A DNA stretch of 64,000 bases, from NCBI GenBank assembly GCA_013152545.1, contig JAADGF010000105.1, positions 91,950 to 155,949 of the forward strand, given 5' to 3'. The translations under genes and the position numbers were made by a program. Under the pieces are notes generated by a model, which searched no databases, was not told the DNA's origin, and saw only the letters and a program-made list of their open reading frames with translations. This document shows positions 44,306 to 54,473 of this stretch, in pieces; within the stretch, counting starts at the first letter, position 1; each line of letters begins with the position of its first letter. Origin of the DNA: Gammaproteobacteria bacterium (GTDB lineage Bacteria; Pseudomonadota; Gammaproteobacteria; SZUA-152).

Positions 44306-44835
44306 TTTTTATCCTTCAATTTCAATTGGTAGTTAATATGAAATTGAATGCCCGGGTTAGTGTAGCCACATCAAATTCAGCCATGCTGGCTTGGGGGTTT
44401 ATATCACTGTTCAACATTTTTCAGACCTATTCAGCTGAACAACTTGGACAGATGAGAGAAATGATTGAGTGCTTTTTTCATGAGAAGACTTGTATCGATA
44501 CTTATGCCTACTAGCGGGAAAAGTTACTAACACCTTGATCGCTTTAGGTATATCGGTACATTTCTTAATTTATCTCCCAAATTATTCATAATGGGCCGAT
44601 ACAATACTCACTATGTTCAATTTTGTGTAAATACTGACGATAGTAAGTGAGTAAGCGCCATCAACCCTGGAAACGTCAGTTGGCTGTATTGCCCCTTGAC
44701 CAAGGAGGGGTGATTTCAATTGTTTCAAAAGTTTGGTGCAATCTATAAGTACTCAACTGATAAATTTAGGTTTAATATTATATTATATTGCACCAACACC
44801 AGGAATTCTTGATGTAACATTAGGTTATTATTGCG
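44306..44835. other. Intergenic region before the chemoreceptor gene
   Basis: About 530 bp. A short frame at 44326-44514 is not convincing. An inverted repeat lies at 44733-44796. Nothing else recognised. Confidence 0.4.
44733..44796. promoter_or_regulatory. Inverted repeat upstream of the chemoreceptor gene
   Basis: TTGGTGCAAT (44733-44742) and ATTGCACCAA (44787-44796) are perfect inverted copies separated by 44 AT-rich bases, ending 40 bp before the MCP start. Paired operator sites that could loop, or a hairpin in the leader, are both possible. Confidence 0.5.
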
Positions 44836-46419
44836 ATGAAAAAGAATCTCCCCGTTTCAGGGCAGGAAAACAATTACCCGGAAAATGTACATCTAGTCTC
44901 TACTACCGATAGAAAAGGGACAATAGTCTCTGCAAATCAAGATTTTATTGAAATTTGTGGCTTTGATGAAACAGAATTAGTTCAAAAAAGTCACAACATT
45001 GTACGCCACCCAGATATGCCGCCTGCGGCGTTTGACGATTTATGGAAAGTTGTTAAACAAGGCAAACCCTGGATGGGTATCGTCAAGAACCGCTGTAAAA
45101 ATGGGGATCATTATTGGGTTGATGCCTATGTTACCCCCACTTTTGATGGCAATGAAATAACCGGGTATCAGTCAGTTCGCATCACACCGGATCGTACTCA
45201 CGTAAGCCGTGCAGAACACCTCTACAAACAGCTTAATGAAGGCAGCACCACCCTACGTCAGCGCATAAGCCAGATTTTTAGCGTCGGGTTAGCGGCAAAA
45301 ATATTTATTGGTTATTTTTTAGCGTTAATTCCTGCCTTGGTTTTTTTATTGGCAAACCCTATAGACAAAAAATCCCTGATAAGTAGCGCTATTATAGCAA
45401 TATTGGGCGGTGTGATTAGCTCAACGTTGATTGCACGTCCGTGGCAACAAGCGGCGAGAAACAGTAAAAGTATTTTCAGCAATACTGTCGCGCAACACGT
45501 CTATACCGGTAGACACGATGAACTTGGTCAATTGCAATTGGTAATCAAAGCTCAGCAGGCCAAAATTGATACCATAGTCTGGCGAATTGATGAGGCCGCC
45601 GCCAAACTGGATAATGTCGCCTCACGCACTTCTGCTGTGGTTGAAAAAACCAATAAAAGCATCCAACAACAGCAATCGGAAATTGAGCAGGTTGCGACCG
45701 CAATAACGCAAATGTCCAGTACAGTGCACGAAGTGGCCCGTAATGCAGCAGAAACCGCTGAGAGTACCCGACAAGCTGACGAACAAGTCAATTTGGGTAA
45801 ATCAGTCGTTAATCAAACCATTACCAGTATAAGCCGTTTAGCGAAGCAAGTTGGCCATGCCTCCGATGTAATTGCTCAACTCAATGAAGACAGTGAAAAA
45901 ATCGGGTCAGTCATTGACGTTATACGCGGCATTGCAGAACAAACCAATCTGCTGGCACTCAATGCGGCAATTGAAGCTGCCCGGGCTGGTGAGCAAGGAC
46001 GCGGCTTTGCGGTAGTGGCAGATGAAGTCCGTACATTGGCTAATCGCACGCAAAGCTCTACCGACGACATTCAGAAAATGATTCAGGGTCTGCAACACGC
46101 CGCAGTCCAGGCTGCGGATGTCATGAAGCAGGGGCAACTAATCAGCACGAAAGCTGTTGAACAAGCAAAAAATACGGGGGATAATCTTGACATTCTCACC
46201 AAAGAAGTAAGTAATATCAATGATAGAAGTTTTCAAATTGCCACAGCAGCGGAGCAACAAAGCACGGTATCAGAAGAGGTGAATCGCAACATGGAAAACA
46301 TTAGCCTAATCACGGATCAAACCATTAACGCATCCGAGGAAAACGAGCGCGTGACACAGCATTTATTGAAACAAGCCCGCGGTTTGCGCAGCATGGTTAA
46401 GCAGTTTACCGAACATTAA
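44836..46419 (+). CDS. PAS-domain methyl-accepting chemotaxis protein (Aer-like)
   Basis: A 527-residue chemoreceptor. An N-terminal PAS domain (~20-130) carries [17 protein letters not shown], as in Aer-type sensors. Two short membrane spans follow (about 152-175 and 183-203), then a HAMP-like linker and an MA signalling domain. The CheA/CheW contact tip [20 protein letters not shown] is intact. Aer proteins sense redox state through PAS-bound FAD and steer energy taxis; FAD binding here is inferred. Single gene, no chemotaxis cluster nearby. Confidence 0.92.
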   Translation: MKKNLPVSGQENNYPENVHLVSTTDRKGTIVSANQDFIEICGFDETELVQKSHNIVRHPDMPPAAFDDLWKVVKQGKPWMGIVKNRCKNGDHYWVDAYVTPTFDGNEITGYQSVRITPDRTHVSRAEHLYKQLNEGSTTLRQRISQIFSVGLAAKIFIGYFLALIPALVFLLANPIDKKSLISSAIIAILGGVISSTLIARPWQQAARNSKSIFSNTVAQHVYTGRHDELGQLQLVIKAQQAKIDTIVWRIDEAAAKLDNVASRTSAVVEKTNKSIQQQQSEIEQVATAITQMSSTVHEVARNAAETAESTRQADEQVNLGKSVVNQTITSISRLAKQVGHASDVIAQLNEDSEKIGSVIDVIRGIAEQTNLLALNAAIEAARAGEQGRGFAVVADEVRTLANRTQSSTDDIQKMIQGLQHAAVQAADVMKQGQLISTKAVEQAKNTGDNLDILTKEVSNINDRSFQIATAAEQQSTVSEEVNRNMENISLITDQTINASEENERVTQHLLKQARGLRSMVKQFTEH

Positions 46420-46512
46420 ATGTTATCGGGTAATTGTAACTACTCCGTTTAATTTTTAAAATGTTCACGTTATTCCTAACCTAGGAAGCACTCTCTACCT
46501 ATTCTCTTTCAA

Positions 46513-47151
46513 TTAAAATCGATAGGAAGTGCCGATTAATAAACCACTATTATCCCGTTGCATAAACCCCCAGGCTTTCAATTTGTGAAACCCCACACCG
46601 ATTAATGCCGCAACTTCAGTATCACCGTTATTGCTGGTAACACCCGCAGCTAAATCCAGCTTTATAAAAGATGTGGTATCCACAGCAACGCGGCGGTATT
46701 TTTCTGCCAACTCATCGTAATCGCTGGCGAGTTGGTGATAATTGCTCGTTAATTGTAAAAGTTTGTGGGATCGATCCTGGTACGTTTGATTAAGATCCAC
46801 TGACGCTGCCAAGGAACTATTATATTCTGCGGTAAGCGCCAAATGATCTTGCCGAAGTTTTTCATAACGGTTAGTCAACTGTTGGTATTCACCGACTGTT
46901 TCACGATATTGAGCCACCTGCTTTTTAAGTTTTTCGATTGCAATCGCATCAACTTCACTGCGTTGTTTTAGCTCTGCAAAAACTGATTGCGACATTGCAT
47001 TAAATGTTTCACCTGCGGCCTCAACTAAAAAAAATGTTCCGGGCGACCCAATGATTTTACAGCTGGTATCTGCATTTGCATTATTCACTGCTAACACACT
47101 CGAAAAAAACAACACGATGAGCGCAACAACTGAACCGAAATTTATTGTCAT
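46513..47151 (-). CDS. Secreted coiled-coil protein of the envelope cassette
   Basis: A 212-residue protein with a signal peptide (hydrophobic LIVLFFSSVLAVNNANA, cleavage near residue 27). A coiled coil covers roughly 55-160 with heptad-like LxxLxxDY repeats, and a short C-terminal beta-rich stretch ends GLLIGTSYRF, with a terminal aromatic residue as in outer-membrane beta-strand proteins. It may span the periplasm from an outer-membrane end. Last gene of the minus-strand cassette with the amidase. I know no family for it. Confidence 0.7.
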   Translation of the reverse strand: MTINFGSVVALIVLFFSSVLAVNNANADTSCKIIGSPGTFFLVEAAGETFNAMSQSVFAELKQRSEVDAIAIEKLKKQVAQYRETVGEYQQLTNRYEKLRQDHLALTAEYNSSLAASVDLNQTYQDRSHKLLQLTSNYHQLASDYDELAEKYRRVAVDTTSFIKLDLAAGVTSNNGDTEVAALIGVGFHKLKAWGFMQRDNSGLLIGTSYRF

Positions 47152-47216
47152 TTTAAATACTCCGTATATCCGTTACTGCAATCATTCGATAAAACAATTG
47201 CTCGTGTATAATACAG

Positions 47217-47732
47217 TTAGTAATTCATCCGACCCAATTCACTATATGCCTGTTCAGCTTCTTCAAACAGCATTAACGCGGATTGCCGTGAATTGATTTC
47301 CGCCATGATTTTTTGGTCTTGTTGTAAAATAAACGCCGCATCTTTGTCGAGACGTTTTTTTTCTTTAGCCACATCATTGCCACTTTTTGTTAAAACTTCA
47401 GCACGTTGCGCCAAATCATTTTTTTGTTGTTTCACGCTGTCGAGTTGGCCATTTAATTGTTGCAACTCAGATTGCAACTGTTGCCGCTGACCGTTAAGTC
47501 CCTCTAGCGTACCACGCAGCTTTTTTCGTTCTTCGTCGGCCTCTTTCAAGCGTTTATCGGCGCTGATTAATTGATAGGTGCGCATCGCGACAACCGCGAG
47601 TCCGGCACTAAGTACATACCAGCGCAGACGCCCAGGTAATACCGCCGATGCAATGAGCACTAAACCCAAACCGAGTAGCAAACCCAGATGTTCGAGCACG
47701 AATTTAAACATTGAAAAATCGTCCATCATCAA
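47217..47732 (-). CDS. Inner-membrane coiled-coil protein of the envelope cassette
   Basis: A 171-residue protein: two hydrophobic spans close together (about 10-30 and 35-52) followed by a long coiled coil (~60-150) rich in Lys, Glu, Gln and Leu. The hairpin-plus-coil layout resembles inner-membrane tethers. Its start overlaps the stop of the upstream membrane gene by 4 bp, showing coupling. No named family recognised. Confidence 0.72.
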   Translation of the reverse strand: MMMDDFSMFKFVLEHLGLLLGLGLVLIASAVLPGRLRWYVLSAGLAVVAMRTYQLISADKRLKEADEERKKLRGTLEGLNGQRQQLQSELQQLNGQLDSVKQQKNDLAQRAEVLTKSGNDVAKEKKRLDKDAAFILQQDQKIMAEINSRQSALMLFEEAEQAYSELGRMNY

Positions 47733-48307
47733 TTTCCTTGGATTTTCTGCAACAACTCCCGTCGCGTATTACGAGTCTTTTCCAACACCGTAATCAATTT
47801 ATGCATCGGTGCTGCACCCACCCCCATGGCGATTCCCGCAGTAATAATACCGAACCAATGCGATACGTAAACGGCATGAATCTTTTCCTCTGGTGGTAAC
47901 ATGGATATTTCAACGAGCGTTATAATATCGATGTTAAATAACCAGGCGCAGCCAATCCCAAGCAGTACGGCTGCAAATTTAAAGCGGACTTTGGTAATAA
48001 CGGCACGCACTTTATCAGCAGAAACTGCCATCAACCCCCCCTGTTCAGCATTCGAAGCCACTAAATACCGGGATGCGATGATCATCACCAAGTCAAACTG
48101 CTGCCGATCACCTCGTTTGGCATTATCAAAACGAACCTCCAACCGATCTCTGATTCGCTCTGCACGGTGCGTCCAACGTTGGGATAAATTGATTCGCATA
48201 TCAATATAATCATAAATACTTTTAGCAATTTCGAGCAAACGTTCGATGATAATGGCTAAAATCATTGCAAATGCAAGCAATAAAACAGGTATACTTATAA
48301 CGTCCAT
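47729..48307 (-). CDS. Membrane protein with the cassette's duplicated membrane domain
   Basis: A 192-residue protein with about four hydrophobic segments. Residues 21-29 read IERLLEIAK, the same position and pattern as VERILEVLK in the amidase gene next door. Residues ~116-126 (LGIGCAWLFN) and 152-172 (the FGIITAGIAMG segment, then VGAAPMHKLI) also match the amidase N-terminal region (LGIIFAYIFD and FTGIVIGGGSQPIHLLI). It appears to be the stand-alone form of that domain. Function unknown; a holin-like or amidase-anchoring role is speculation. Confidence 0.72.
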   Translation of the reverse strand: MDVISIPVLLLAFAMILAIIIERLLEIAKSIYDYIDMRINLSQRWTHRAERIRDRLEVRFDNAKRGDRQQFDLVMIIASRYLVASNAEQGGLMAVSADKVRAVITKVRFKFAAVLLGIGCAWLFNIDIITLVEISMLPPEEKIHAVYVSHWFGIITAGIAMGVGAAPMHKLITVLEKTRNTRRELLQKIQGN

Positions 48308-48322
48308 ATGAATCCAGCCTCC

Positions 48323-49678
48323 TCAAGTTGCATACACATAATTAAGTTGTTTAAACATATTAATACGCTGCTGCGCGGTTTTCGATTCCAGCCACGACTC
48401 GTGATAGTCACAAATCAATCGCTGAAATTTTGCTACAGGGAAATTTGAACCAGGACAAACCGTATGATCTGGTATTGCTTCGCGATGCGCCAGTATGCAG
48501 TTTTCAAAATCCAAGCGAATGCCGTCATACAGGCTGGCCCATAGCGCAACAACTTGGGCACCCGCCAGTAACTGTGCCTCTGTTGGCGCCTGGTTACCAT
48601 AGCGGCCATCGGTATTCGCATATTTATCCGTTGGCTCGGTATGGAAGTTTCCATGAAAGGCAATGCCTAAACTACGGGCATTTAGGCCTTTGGCATGATT
48701 GCCAGCACGATCCCAACGACAGAACGGCCTAATTCCACCATCCGGCATGATGACGCAGTGATAACCAGTTAGCCATTTTTTATTGACCAAAAATTCATCA
48801 ACAATATTCTGAAACGTTTTTGAACTGGCCATCGCCGTATGATGATAAACAATAAGGTTAGGATTAGCTGGCCTTAAATGCGTGCGGTCCAGACGCTCAG
48901 GCTGGACGCCGCCGCGATAATCGATATCATGCCATGTTGCCGCTGTATTAGTAAGCGGTGCTGTGATTCTGCCTTCAAGGCTCAACGAACTCTGTGCCTG
49001 AGACCCTAAACCCGGTTTTTCCAGACGGACACTCCGCTCAGCGATAAAACGAATCAATAGATGTATCGGTTGACTGCCTCCGCCAATGACGATCCCAGTG
49101 AAAACAACATCCAGCGATAAAACCACCTCGGATGCGATCACACCATACCCGTCCAAAAACGCGGACAATAACCGTAAATCAAAAATATAGGCAAAAATTA
49201 TCCCCAACCCAGCGGCAGCAAGTTGTAAAAAAACACGCTTTGCCGTCAAAAAACGGGACTGCGTTGTCGCCGCTATGACGGGAATACGGGGGGCAGGGAA
49301 TTTTTCGTCGCTTTCTGCATCGGCTGGCAGCAAAATTGTATCGGCGGGTACCGCCTGATTCGAGGCGCTTAGCGCCGATATGTTCAACGTCGATGTACGG
49401 CGTACATTCGCTGAGGCTGGTAATTCATGCTGTTCACTGCCATTAACTGGTTCTGGTGTAGTGCCGACCTCAGACTGACGATTCAATGCTATAAATGCAT
49501 TTTCTGCACGATTGATTATCGCTTTGGTGTGTTTTAAAGCAAAATCCCGTTCCTGCCCATGCAAAAAATCATTATCAAACTCCATAATGTGTTTAAGCAC
49601 TTCCAGAATTCGCTCTACACCAAGTGCAAGCCCAGCAACAACTGAAAGAGTAGTCAGCACTGTTGAAAGTTCCTGCAT
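48323..49678 (-). CDS. Membrane protein fused to T7-lysozyme-type amidase (Amidase_2)
   Basis: A 451-residue protein. The N-terminal ~215 residues form a membrane domain with a long hydrophilic insertion (about 45-140). The C-terminal domain (~255-430) is Amidase_2: zinc ligands His280 (YHHT), His408 (LAHRE) and Cys418 (TVCPG), with a catalytic Tyr candidate in GYHCVIMPDG. This is the pattern of T7 lysozyme and PGRP amidases, which cleave MurNAc-L-Ala bonds. Such a domain tethered to a polytopic membrane segment is unusual. First gene of a four-gene minus-strand cassette. Confidence 0.85.
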   Translation of the reverse strand: MQELSTVLTTLSVVAGLALGVERILEVLKHIMEFDNDFLHGQERDFALKHTKAIINRAENAFIALNRQSEVGTTPEPVNGSEQHELPASANVRRTSTLNISALSASNQAVPADTILLPADAESDEKFPAPRIPVIAATTQSRFLTAKRVFLQLAAAGLGIIFAYIFDLRLLSAFLDGYGVIASEVVLSLDVVFTGIVIGGGSQPIHLLIRFIAERSVRLEKPGLGSQAQSSLSLEGRITAPLTNTAATWHDIDYRGGVQPERLDRTHLRPANPNLIVYHHTAMASSKTFQNIVDEFLVNKKWLTGYHCVIMPDGGIRPFCRWDRAGNHAKGLNARSLGIAFHGNFHTEPTDKYANTDGRYGNQAPTEAQLLAGAQVVALWASLYDGIRLDFENCILAHREAIPDHTVCPGSNFPVAKFQRLICDYHESWLESKTAQQRINMFKQLNYVYAT

Positions 49679-49992
49679 GAGTAATCTCCTTTTTTATTAT
49701 CATGTCAACATGGCAAACACCCAACGCTGATCAATTGTTTAGAGTCACTTTTTACGTGCGCTAGCAACCAAATTGTTATCAATTCAGGAGATACAATACT
49801 CGGACTGACATTATTTTAAAAGCATTTTTTATCGCCCAATAAGAGGACGTTATAGAAAAAAGCTTTAGGGTTTTTGGATACCCTTAAGCCTACCTTGGTT
49901 TCGTGTAATGCATCAATGCGACAATCGCTCCCCGGGCATTACATCAGCTTGGATAAATTATTGTAACACCCTAGAACTTAACACCACTCACA
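49679..49992. other. Intergenic region between envelope cassette and RND genes
   Basis: About 310 bp holding the terminator of the RND operon (49856-49888) and, to its left, the promoter region of the amidase cassette. Nothing else recognised. Confidence 0.5.
49856..49888 (-). terminator. Intrinsic terminator of the RND operon
   Basis: On the minus strand CTTAAGGGT pairs with ACCCTAAAG (one mismatch) around an 8-base loop and is followed by six U's (49861-49856). It lies about 105 bp after the RND gene stop. Confidence 0.75.
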
Positions 49993-52900
49993 CTACTCAC
50001 CGGTTACAGGCGGCAATGAATGCGTCTGTGCACTGGATTTCGATTCGCCGATACGCAATAAGCTGGGCAATAATACCAGCGTAAAGACAGCACTGACACA
50101 CATTCCTCCGACAATCACACCTGCCAAACCCCGATAGAGTTCAGAACCAGCACCGGGTATCAACAACAATGGCAACATGCCGAAAATACTCGTCAAGGTA
50201 CTCATTAATATCGGCCGCAGGCGCATGCGAACCGCTTGCTGAACCGCATCGTGCCGCGCCAACCCCTCACGCTCGGCTTGCCGTGTTTGATGCACCAATA
50301 AAATCGCGTTGTTAACCACCAAACCCAACAAAATAATAAAACCGATCATGGTCAACAAATCCATCGGCTGAAATGTCACCAGGTTCATGAGTTGCAATGA
50401 AATGACGCCACCCACCGTTGCCAACGGTATCGCAAGTATAACCAGCAAGCTATCCCTAAAAGAACGAAATAAAGCGCTCATTAGCAAATAAAGGATGACA
50501 ATGGCGAGCAGAAATATACCTAACATATTTTTAATGGCAACCTCCAGTTTATCCGCCGTACCGCTATAGGTAATTTCACCATCTTCCGGCAACATACCGT
50601 TCAACACTGGCTCTATCTCATTTTTTATGAGATCAAGAACATCTTGTAATGGCATGTTTTCAGGTGGTGTCACCTGTAGAGTAACTGTTCGTCGGCGATC
50701 CAGGCGACGTAACTCATCAGGCCCGGCAGTCCTCAATATATCCACTAATTCGCCGAGCGGCATCACCCCTCCCAAGGGGGTTGCCAGCGGAATACTGGCT
50801 AAATCCTCGGGCAAGGACCATTCCTGACTGCGTAATATAATATCTAACCGTTGATCACCGTCGAAATAATCACCGACATAAAGCCCGTCGCCAACGGCTC
50901 GCACCACGCCTGACATAACCGAGCGATCCCAACCAACTTCCGCTATCCGCCGTTCATCTGGAATAAGTTGTAGCTCAGGTTCGGCGAGACTCAAACCAGG
51001 GAACGGGCGAACTCTCGCACCTGGTACCTTTTGGCTAATTAAACCAAAGCCAGTTTGCGCTACCGTCAACAGCGTCTCAACATTTCGCCCCCTGATATTG
51101 ATATCAATAGTGCGGCCAGTGCCAAAGCCACCAAATAAGGAGGTGCGTTTTGCAAACGCAATGGTTCCGGGAAAACCCTGCACAACTGTATTAATCAGTG
51201 GCACCAGTTTATCAGTATCGTCATCATTTTTAGTGCGCGCCCCCATAAAAGCACCTCTACCAAACGCCACGAAAAAATAATCGTTAACATGGGGGGATTT
51301 TTCTCCCTTAATATAAGGCAACATACGTTTTGCAATTACCTGCCCCATTTCTTTTTCAATAAAATCAATATTAACCCCCGGAGGCGGCAATATAAACGCA
51401 AACACCAAGTTTCGATTACCCTGCGGCAAATAATCGGCTTTGGGTTTTAGTAAATACGCTAAGCTTACCGGGATCGTGATTAAAACAACAATCCAGAACG
51501 CACGAAGTCTGACGCTACGAGTCAGCCACATAATACTGCCCGTCATGGCATCCCACCAATGACTGTGTGGATCCGGTTTTACGGCACCCTTTAGCCAATG
51601 CTGGGCCGCCGTCGGTAGAATTGTTACGGCCGCCAGCAATGAAAAACCAATCGCGACAGCAATCGTTAATGCCAGATCAGCAAATAACTGTCCGGACTCA
51701 TCCTCTAAAAATACCACGGGTAGAAAAATAGCAACCGTGGTTACTGTGGAAGCCAGCAATGCCCCCCACACCTGCATTGTCCCCTGCAACGATGCCTCAC
51801 TGGCGGTTTTACCTTTTTCTCTGAGCCGCACGATGTTTTCTAACACAATAATGGCAGCATCCAACACCATGCCCACCGCAAAAGCCAACCCTGCCAGTGA
51901 AATTACATTTAGGGTCCGGTCTGCAACATCCAGCAAAATAAAACTGGTAATTATTGAGCTGGGAATCGCTAACGCCACCATCAATGTTGCCCGGAAACGC
52001 CTTAAAAACCACCAAAGCACACCAATAGCCAATAAAACACCTAACGCCAGATTGGTCTGTACCAAATCGATGGAGCGATGAATATACTTGGTTTCATCAT
52101 AAACTTGCTGGATGGATAAATTGGCACGTTTAAGCGGCCCGTCGGCCAGCTCTTGAGTCGCCTGACGAAGGCCTGCCATTACCTCAAGTACATTCACACC
52201 GGATTCTCGATGCGCATTGATCGCCATTGCCGACTCGCTATTCTGAATCACAAAACTCCTACGATCAGCATAGCGAACCTTAACATCAGCAACATCACGC
52301 AACTGTATTGGCCGACCGTCGCGCCACTCCAAAATCATTTCACCCAGTTTTTCCACATCATATTTCCCGGCGAAACGAATGGTATAACGTCTTTTGCCAA
52401 CATAGGTATCGCCTGCCGACACATCTTTGCCACTGCCGGCCAAATTAATGGCCACCGGTAGCTGAATATCCAGGGTCGCTGCTTTATAAGGATCAAAGGT
52501 AATACGCACTTCACGCTCTCGCCCGCCACGCACCTCAGACAAGCCGACCCCCAGCACTCGTTCAAAGCGTGTCTGCACCACTTCTTCGAGAAAGTCCTGA
52601 TAAGTTGATATGGCACGGTCATTGCCCGGTAATGGCTTAATGATAAACCAGGCAATGGGGCGGCTATCGCCGCCAATAGCGCTAATAACAGGTTCTTCAG
52701 CATCATCCGGGTAACGTGGCACCCGGTTGAGCCGGTTGAGCACTTCCAATAGCCCGCGCTCCAGATTTGCACCAACAGCAAACGTAATGGTAATTTCACC
52801 TTCACCCCGTTTGGCTTTGGACAATAATTCAGTCATGCCGGGTAATCCGCGAAGCACTTTTTCCTGTGGCTCAACAATATCGGCTTCGATCTCTTCTGGC

Positions 52901-53064
52901 GCAGCAGCACGCCACTTGGTCTTAATAGTAATTTCCGGTTTTTCCACTTCGGGGGTAAGTTGAACGGGCAGGCGCATCAAACTGATGATGCCAAACAACA
53001 GCGCAAGAATCACCGCCACCACGACGGCAACAGGATTATGCAGTGAGAGTCGAGTAAGTTGCAC
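49993..53064 (-). CDS. RND-family efflux pump inner-membrane subunit
   Basis: A 1023-residue transporter of the HAE/AcrB type: one N-terminal span, a large periplasmic loop, six spans, a second large loop, five spans. Visible landmarks are the N-terminal PEVEKPEITI, LAFAVGMVLDAAIIVLENI (span 4, with one Asp of the usual pair), and GLVVNNAILLVHQTRQ. It exports toxic compounds or lipids using the proton gradient. The start is GTG 53064 with AAGAGG upstream. It follows the adaptor gene by 63 bp; no outer-membrane channel gene is adjacent. Confidence 0.93.
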   Translation of the reverse strand: MQLTRLSLHNPVAVVVAVILALLFGIISLMRLPVQLTPEVEKPEITIKTKWRAAAPEEIEADIVEPQEKVLRGLPGMTELLSKAKRGEGEITITFAVGANLERGLLEVLNRLNRVPRYPDDAEEPVISAIGGDSRPIAWFIIKPLPGNDRAISTYQDFLEEVVQTRFERVLGVGLSEVRGGREREVRITFDPYKAATLDIQLPVAINLAGSGKDVSAGDTYVGKRRYTIRFAGKYDVEKLGEMILEWRDGRPIQLRDVADVKVRYADRRSFVIQNSESAMAINAHRESGVNVLEVMAGLRQATQELADGPLKRANLSIQQVYDETKYIHRSIDLVQTNLALGVLLAIGVLWWFLRRFRATLMVALAIPSSIITSFILLDVADRTLNVISLAGLAFAVGMVLDAAIIVLENIVRLREKGKTASEASLQGTMQVWGALLASTVTTVAIFLPVVFLEDESGQLFADLALTIAVAIGFSLLAAVTILPTAAQHWLKGAVKPDPHSHWWDAMTGSIMWLTRSVRLRAFWIVVLITIPVSLAYLLKPKADYLPQGNRNLVFAFILPPPGVNIDFIEKEMGQVIAKRMLPYIKGEKSPHVNDYFFVAFGRGAFMGARTKNDDDTDKLVPLINTVVQGFPGTIAFAKRTSLFGGFGTGRTIDINIRGRNVETLLTVAQTGFGLISQKVPGARVRPFPGLSLAEPELQLIPDERRIAEVGWDRSVMSGVVRAVGDGLYVGDYFDGDQRLDIILRSQEWSLPEDLASIPLATPLGGVMPLGELVDILRTAGPDELRRLDRRRTVTLQVTPPENMPLQDVLDLIKNEIEPVLNGMLPEDGEITYSGTADKLEVAIKNMLGIFLLAIVILYLLMSALFRSFRDSLLVILAIPLATVGGVISLQLMNLVTFQPMDLLTMIGFIILLGLVVNNAILLVHQTRQAEREGLARHDAVQQAVRMRLRPILMSTLTSIFGMLPLLLIPGAGSELYRGLAGVIVGGMCVSAVFTLVLLPSLLRIGESKSSAQTHSLPPVTGE

Positions 53065-53127
53065 GCGGTCTTGGCCTCTTAAAACATATCGTTATTAAAA
53101 TCAAGCTTAGGAAGGTACTCGATCAGT

Positions 53128-54201
53128 TCATGGGTGAATTGCCGGTATAATATTTACGCTTTGTCCTGGCCTAAGCCTCTCTGCGCCACGAACAATAATC
53201 TTATCGCCAGACTGGACCTGCCCGATCACTTCCACAAAGTCGCCTGCTGCTATTCCAAGAGAAACAGGAATTTTCTCTGCCTTATTGTCCTCATTGACCT
53301 TGTAAACAGCGATACCACCACGCCGTAATACCAAGGCATCACGCGGCACAACCAGAGTTTTTTTGGGGTTAGCCGTCGGCAACGCCACTCGCACTGGCTG
53401 GCCAACACGCCACCCTCTGCTTTTAAAATTAATGCGTAAATCCATTAAGCCTGAACGTTCGTCTCCTACCGGAACGATCGTCCTGACTACGCCTTCTATT
53501 TCAACTCGCTCCGATTGCTCAACGGATAAAACGAGTTTACTGCCCTCGGTAATATAGTTAATTGATATCAGGGGTACACTCGCCCTGACCTCCATGGCCA
53601 CAGCATCAATCAAACGTACCACCTGATCCCCCTTATTCACCCGTTCCCCGGCTTGCACATAACGCTCGGCAATGACACCGGTAAATGGCGCGCGTATTTC
53701 GTGACGCCATTTACCTTCTTTGGCCAACTGTAAACGCGTACGGGCAATGTTCAAATTATTACGGGCAATATCCCTGTCGGCCCTAGTTTGTTCCAAACGG
53801 GTTTTGGAGGCATTATTCTGTTTTTCCAGACGTTGCAAGCGTTTAACTTCTTCACGTAAAAATGACAGCTGCGCTTTTTCACGTTCCACAGCTGATTCGA
53901 GTTCTTCTATTTCCAGATTAACAAAGGTATTGTCAACACGGGCCACCACCTGATCTTCTTTAACCCGCGCCCCCACTTCTGCCACTCTTTTTAAACGACC
54001 TTCCACCTCAGTGGCTAACTTTGCGTCATTGCGGCTAATGATAGTCCCAGCCACCCAGGTAACAGGGGCTAATTGTTTCAATTGCGCCGCCACAACAACA
54101 ACTGGCGCGCTTCGCGAGTGTGGTGCCGCCAATGCATTAATAGAGAGAACACTCGCCGCAAACAAAGTCAGAAGCGCGTATTGTAATGATTTTTTTAACA
54201 T
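53128..54201 (-). CDS. RND periplasmic adaptor (membrane fusion protein)
   Basis: A 357-residue protein with a signal peptide (LKKSLQYALLTLFAASVLSI), a split lipoyl domain (LATEVEGRLKRVAEVGARVK and IRAPFTGVIAERYVQAGERV), a coiled-coil hairpin (~85-150) and the beta-barrel plus membrane-proximal domain (VVPRDALVLRRGG). It links the RND pump to an outer-membrane channel. The ATG at 54201 is preferred; a GTG 12 bp upstream is possible. It precedes the pump gene as in typical MFP-RND operons. Confidence 0.92.
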   Translation of the reverse strand: MLKKSLQYALLTLFAASVLSINALAAPHSRSAPVVVVAAQLKQLAPVTWVAGTIISRNDAKLATEVEGRLKRVAEVGARVKEDQVVARVDNTFVNLEIEELESAVEREKAQLSFLREEVKRLQRLEKQNNASKTRLEQTRADRDIARNNLNIARTRLQLAKEGKWRHEIRAPFTGVIAERYVQAGERVNKGDQVVRLIDAVAMEVRASVPLISINYITEGSKLVLSVEQSERVEIEGVVRTIVPVGDERSGLMDLRINFKSRGWRVGQPVRVALPTANPKKTLVVPRDALVLRRGGIAVYKVNEDNKAEKIPVSLGIAAGDFVEVIGQVQSGDKIIVRGAERLRPGQSVNIIPAIHP

Positions 54202-54213
54202 TATGGATACCAC

Positions 54214-54473
54214 AGAAACTTAATTTGTTGAAATAGCTATGATTTTCAAACACTCAACCAGGCTACCGATTTATTCCGTACAAGACTTTCTAAGTGTATT
54301 TTCTTAACGTTCATACCCAAAGCGATTAGAGTTTCGGTGTTATTGCAGACTCAGATATCGTTTATGGCCGCGTAACATTCATTGCAATAATCCACACGCT
54401 ATTACACGTCATTTGACCTGACCTCGGGGGCGTACCTAATTAGCAGCACAATCTGTATAATTGACAACGTCCC
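54214..54473. other. Intergenic region with family A fragment
   Basis: This 260-bp gap carries the left end of a family A repeat (54313-54340) and probably the promoter of the adaptor gene. Nothing else recognised. Confidence 0.4.
54313..54340 (+). repeat. Family A repeat fragment
   Basis: ATACCCAAAGCGATTAGAG followed by TTTCGGTGT matches the left terminus of family A with several changes; only about 28 bp remain. Confidence 0.45.

Noticed and set aside
44326-44514. Plus-strand 62-codon frame next to the IS3 remnant
   Set aside because: Non-ATG start without a ribosome site; probably chance frame in decayed IS DNA.
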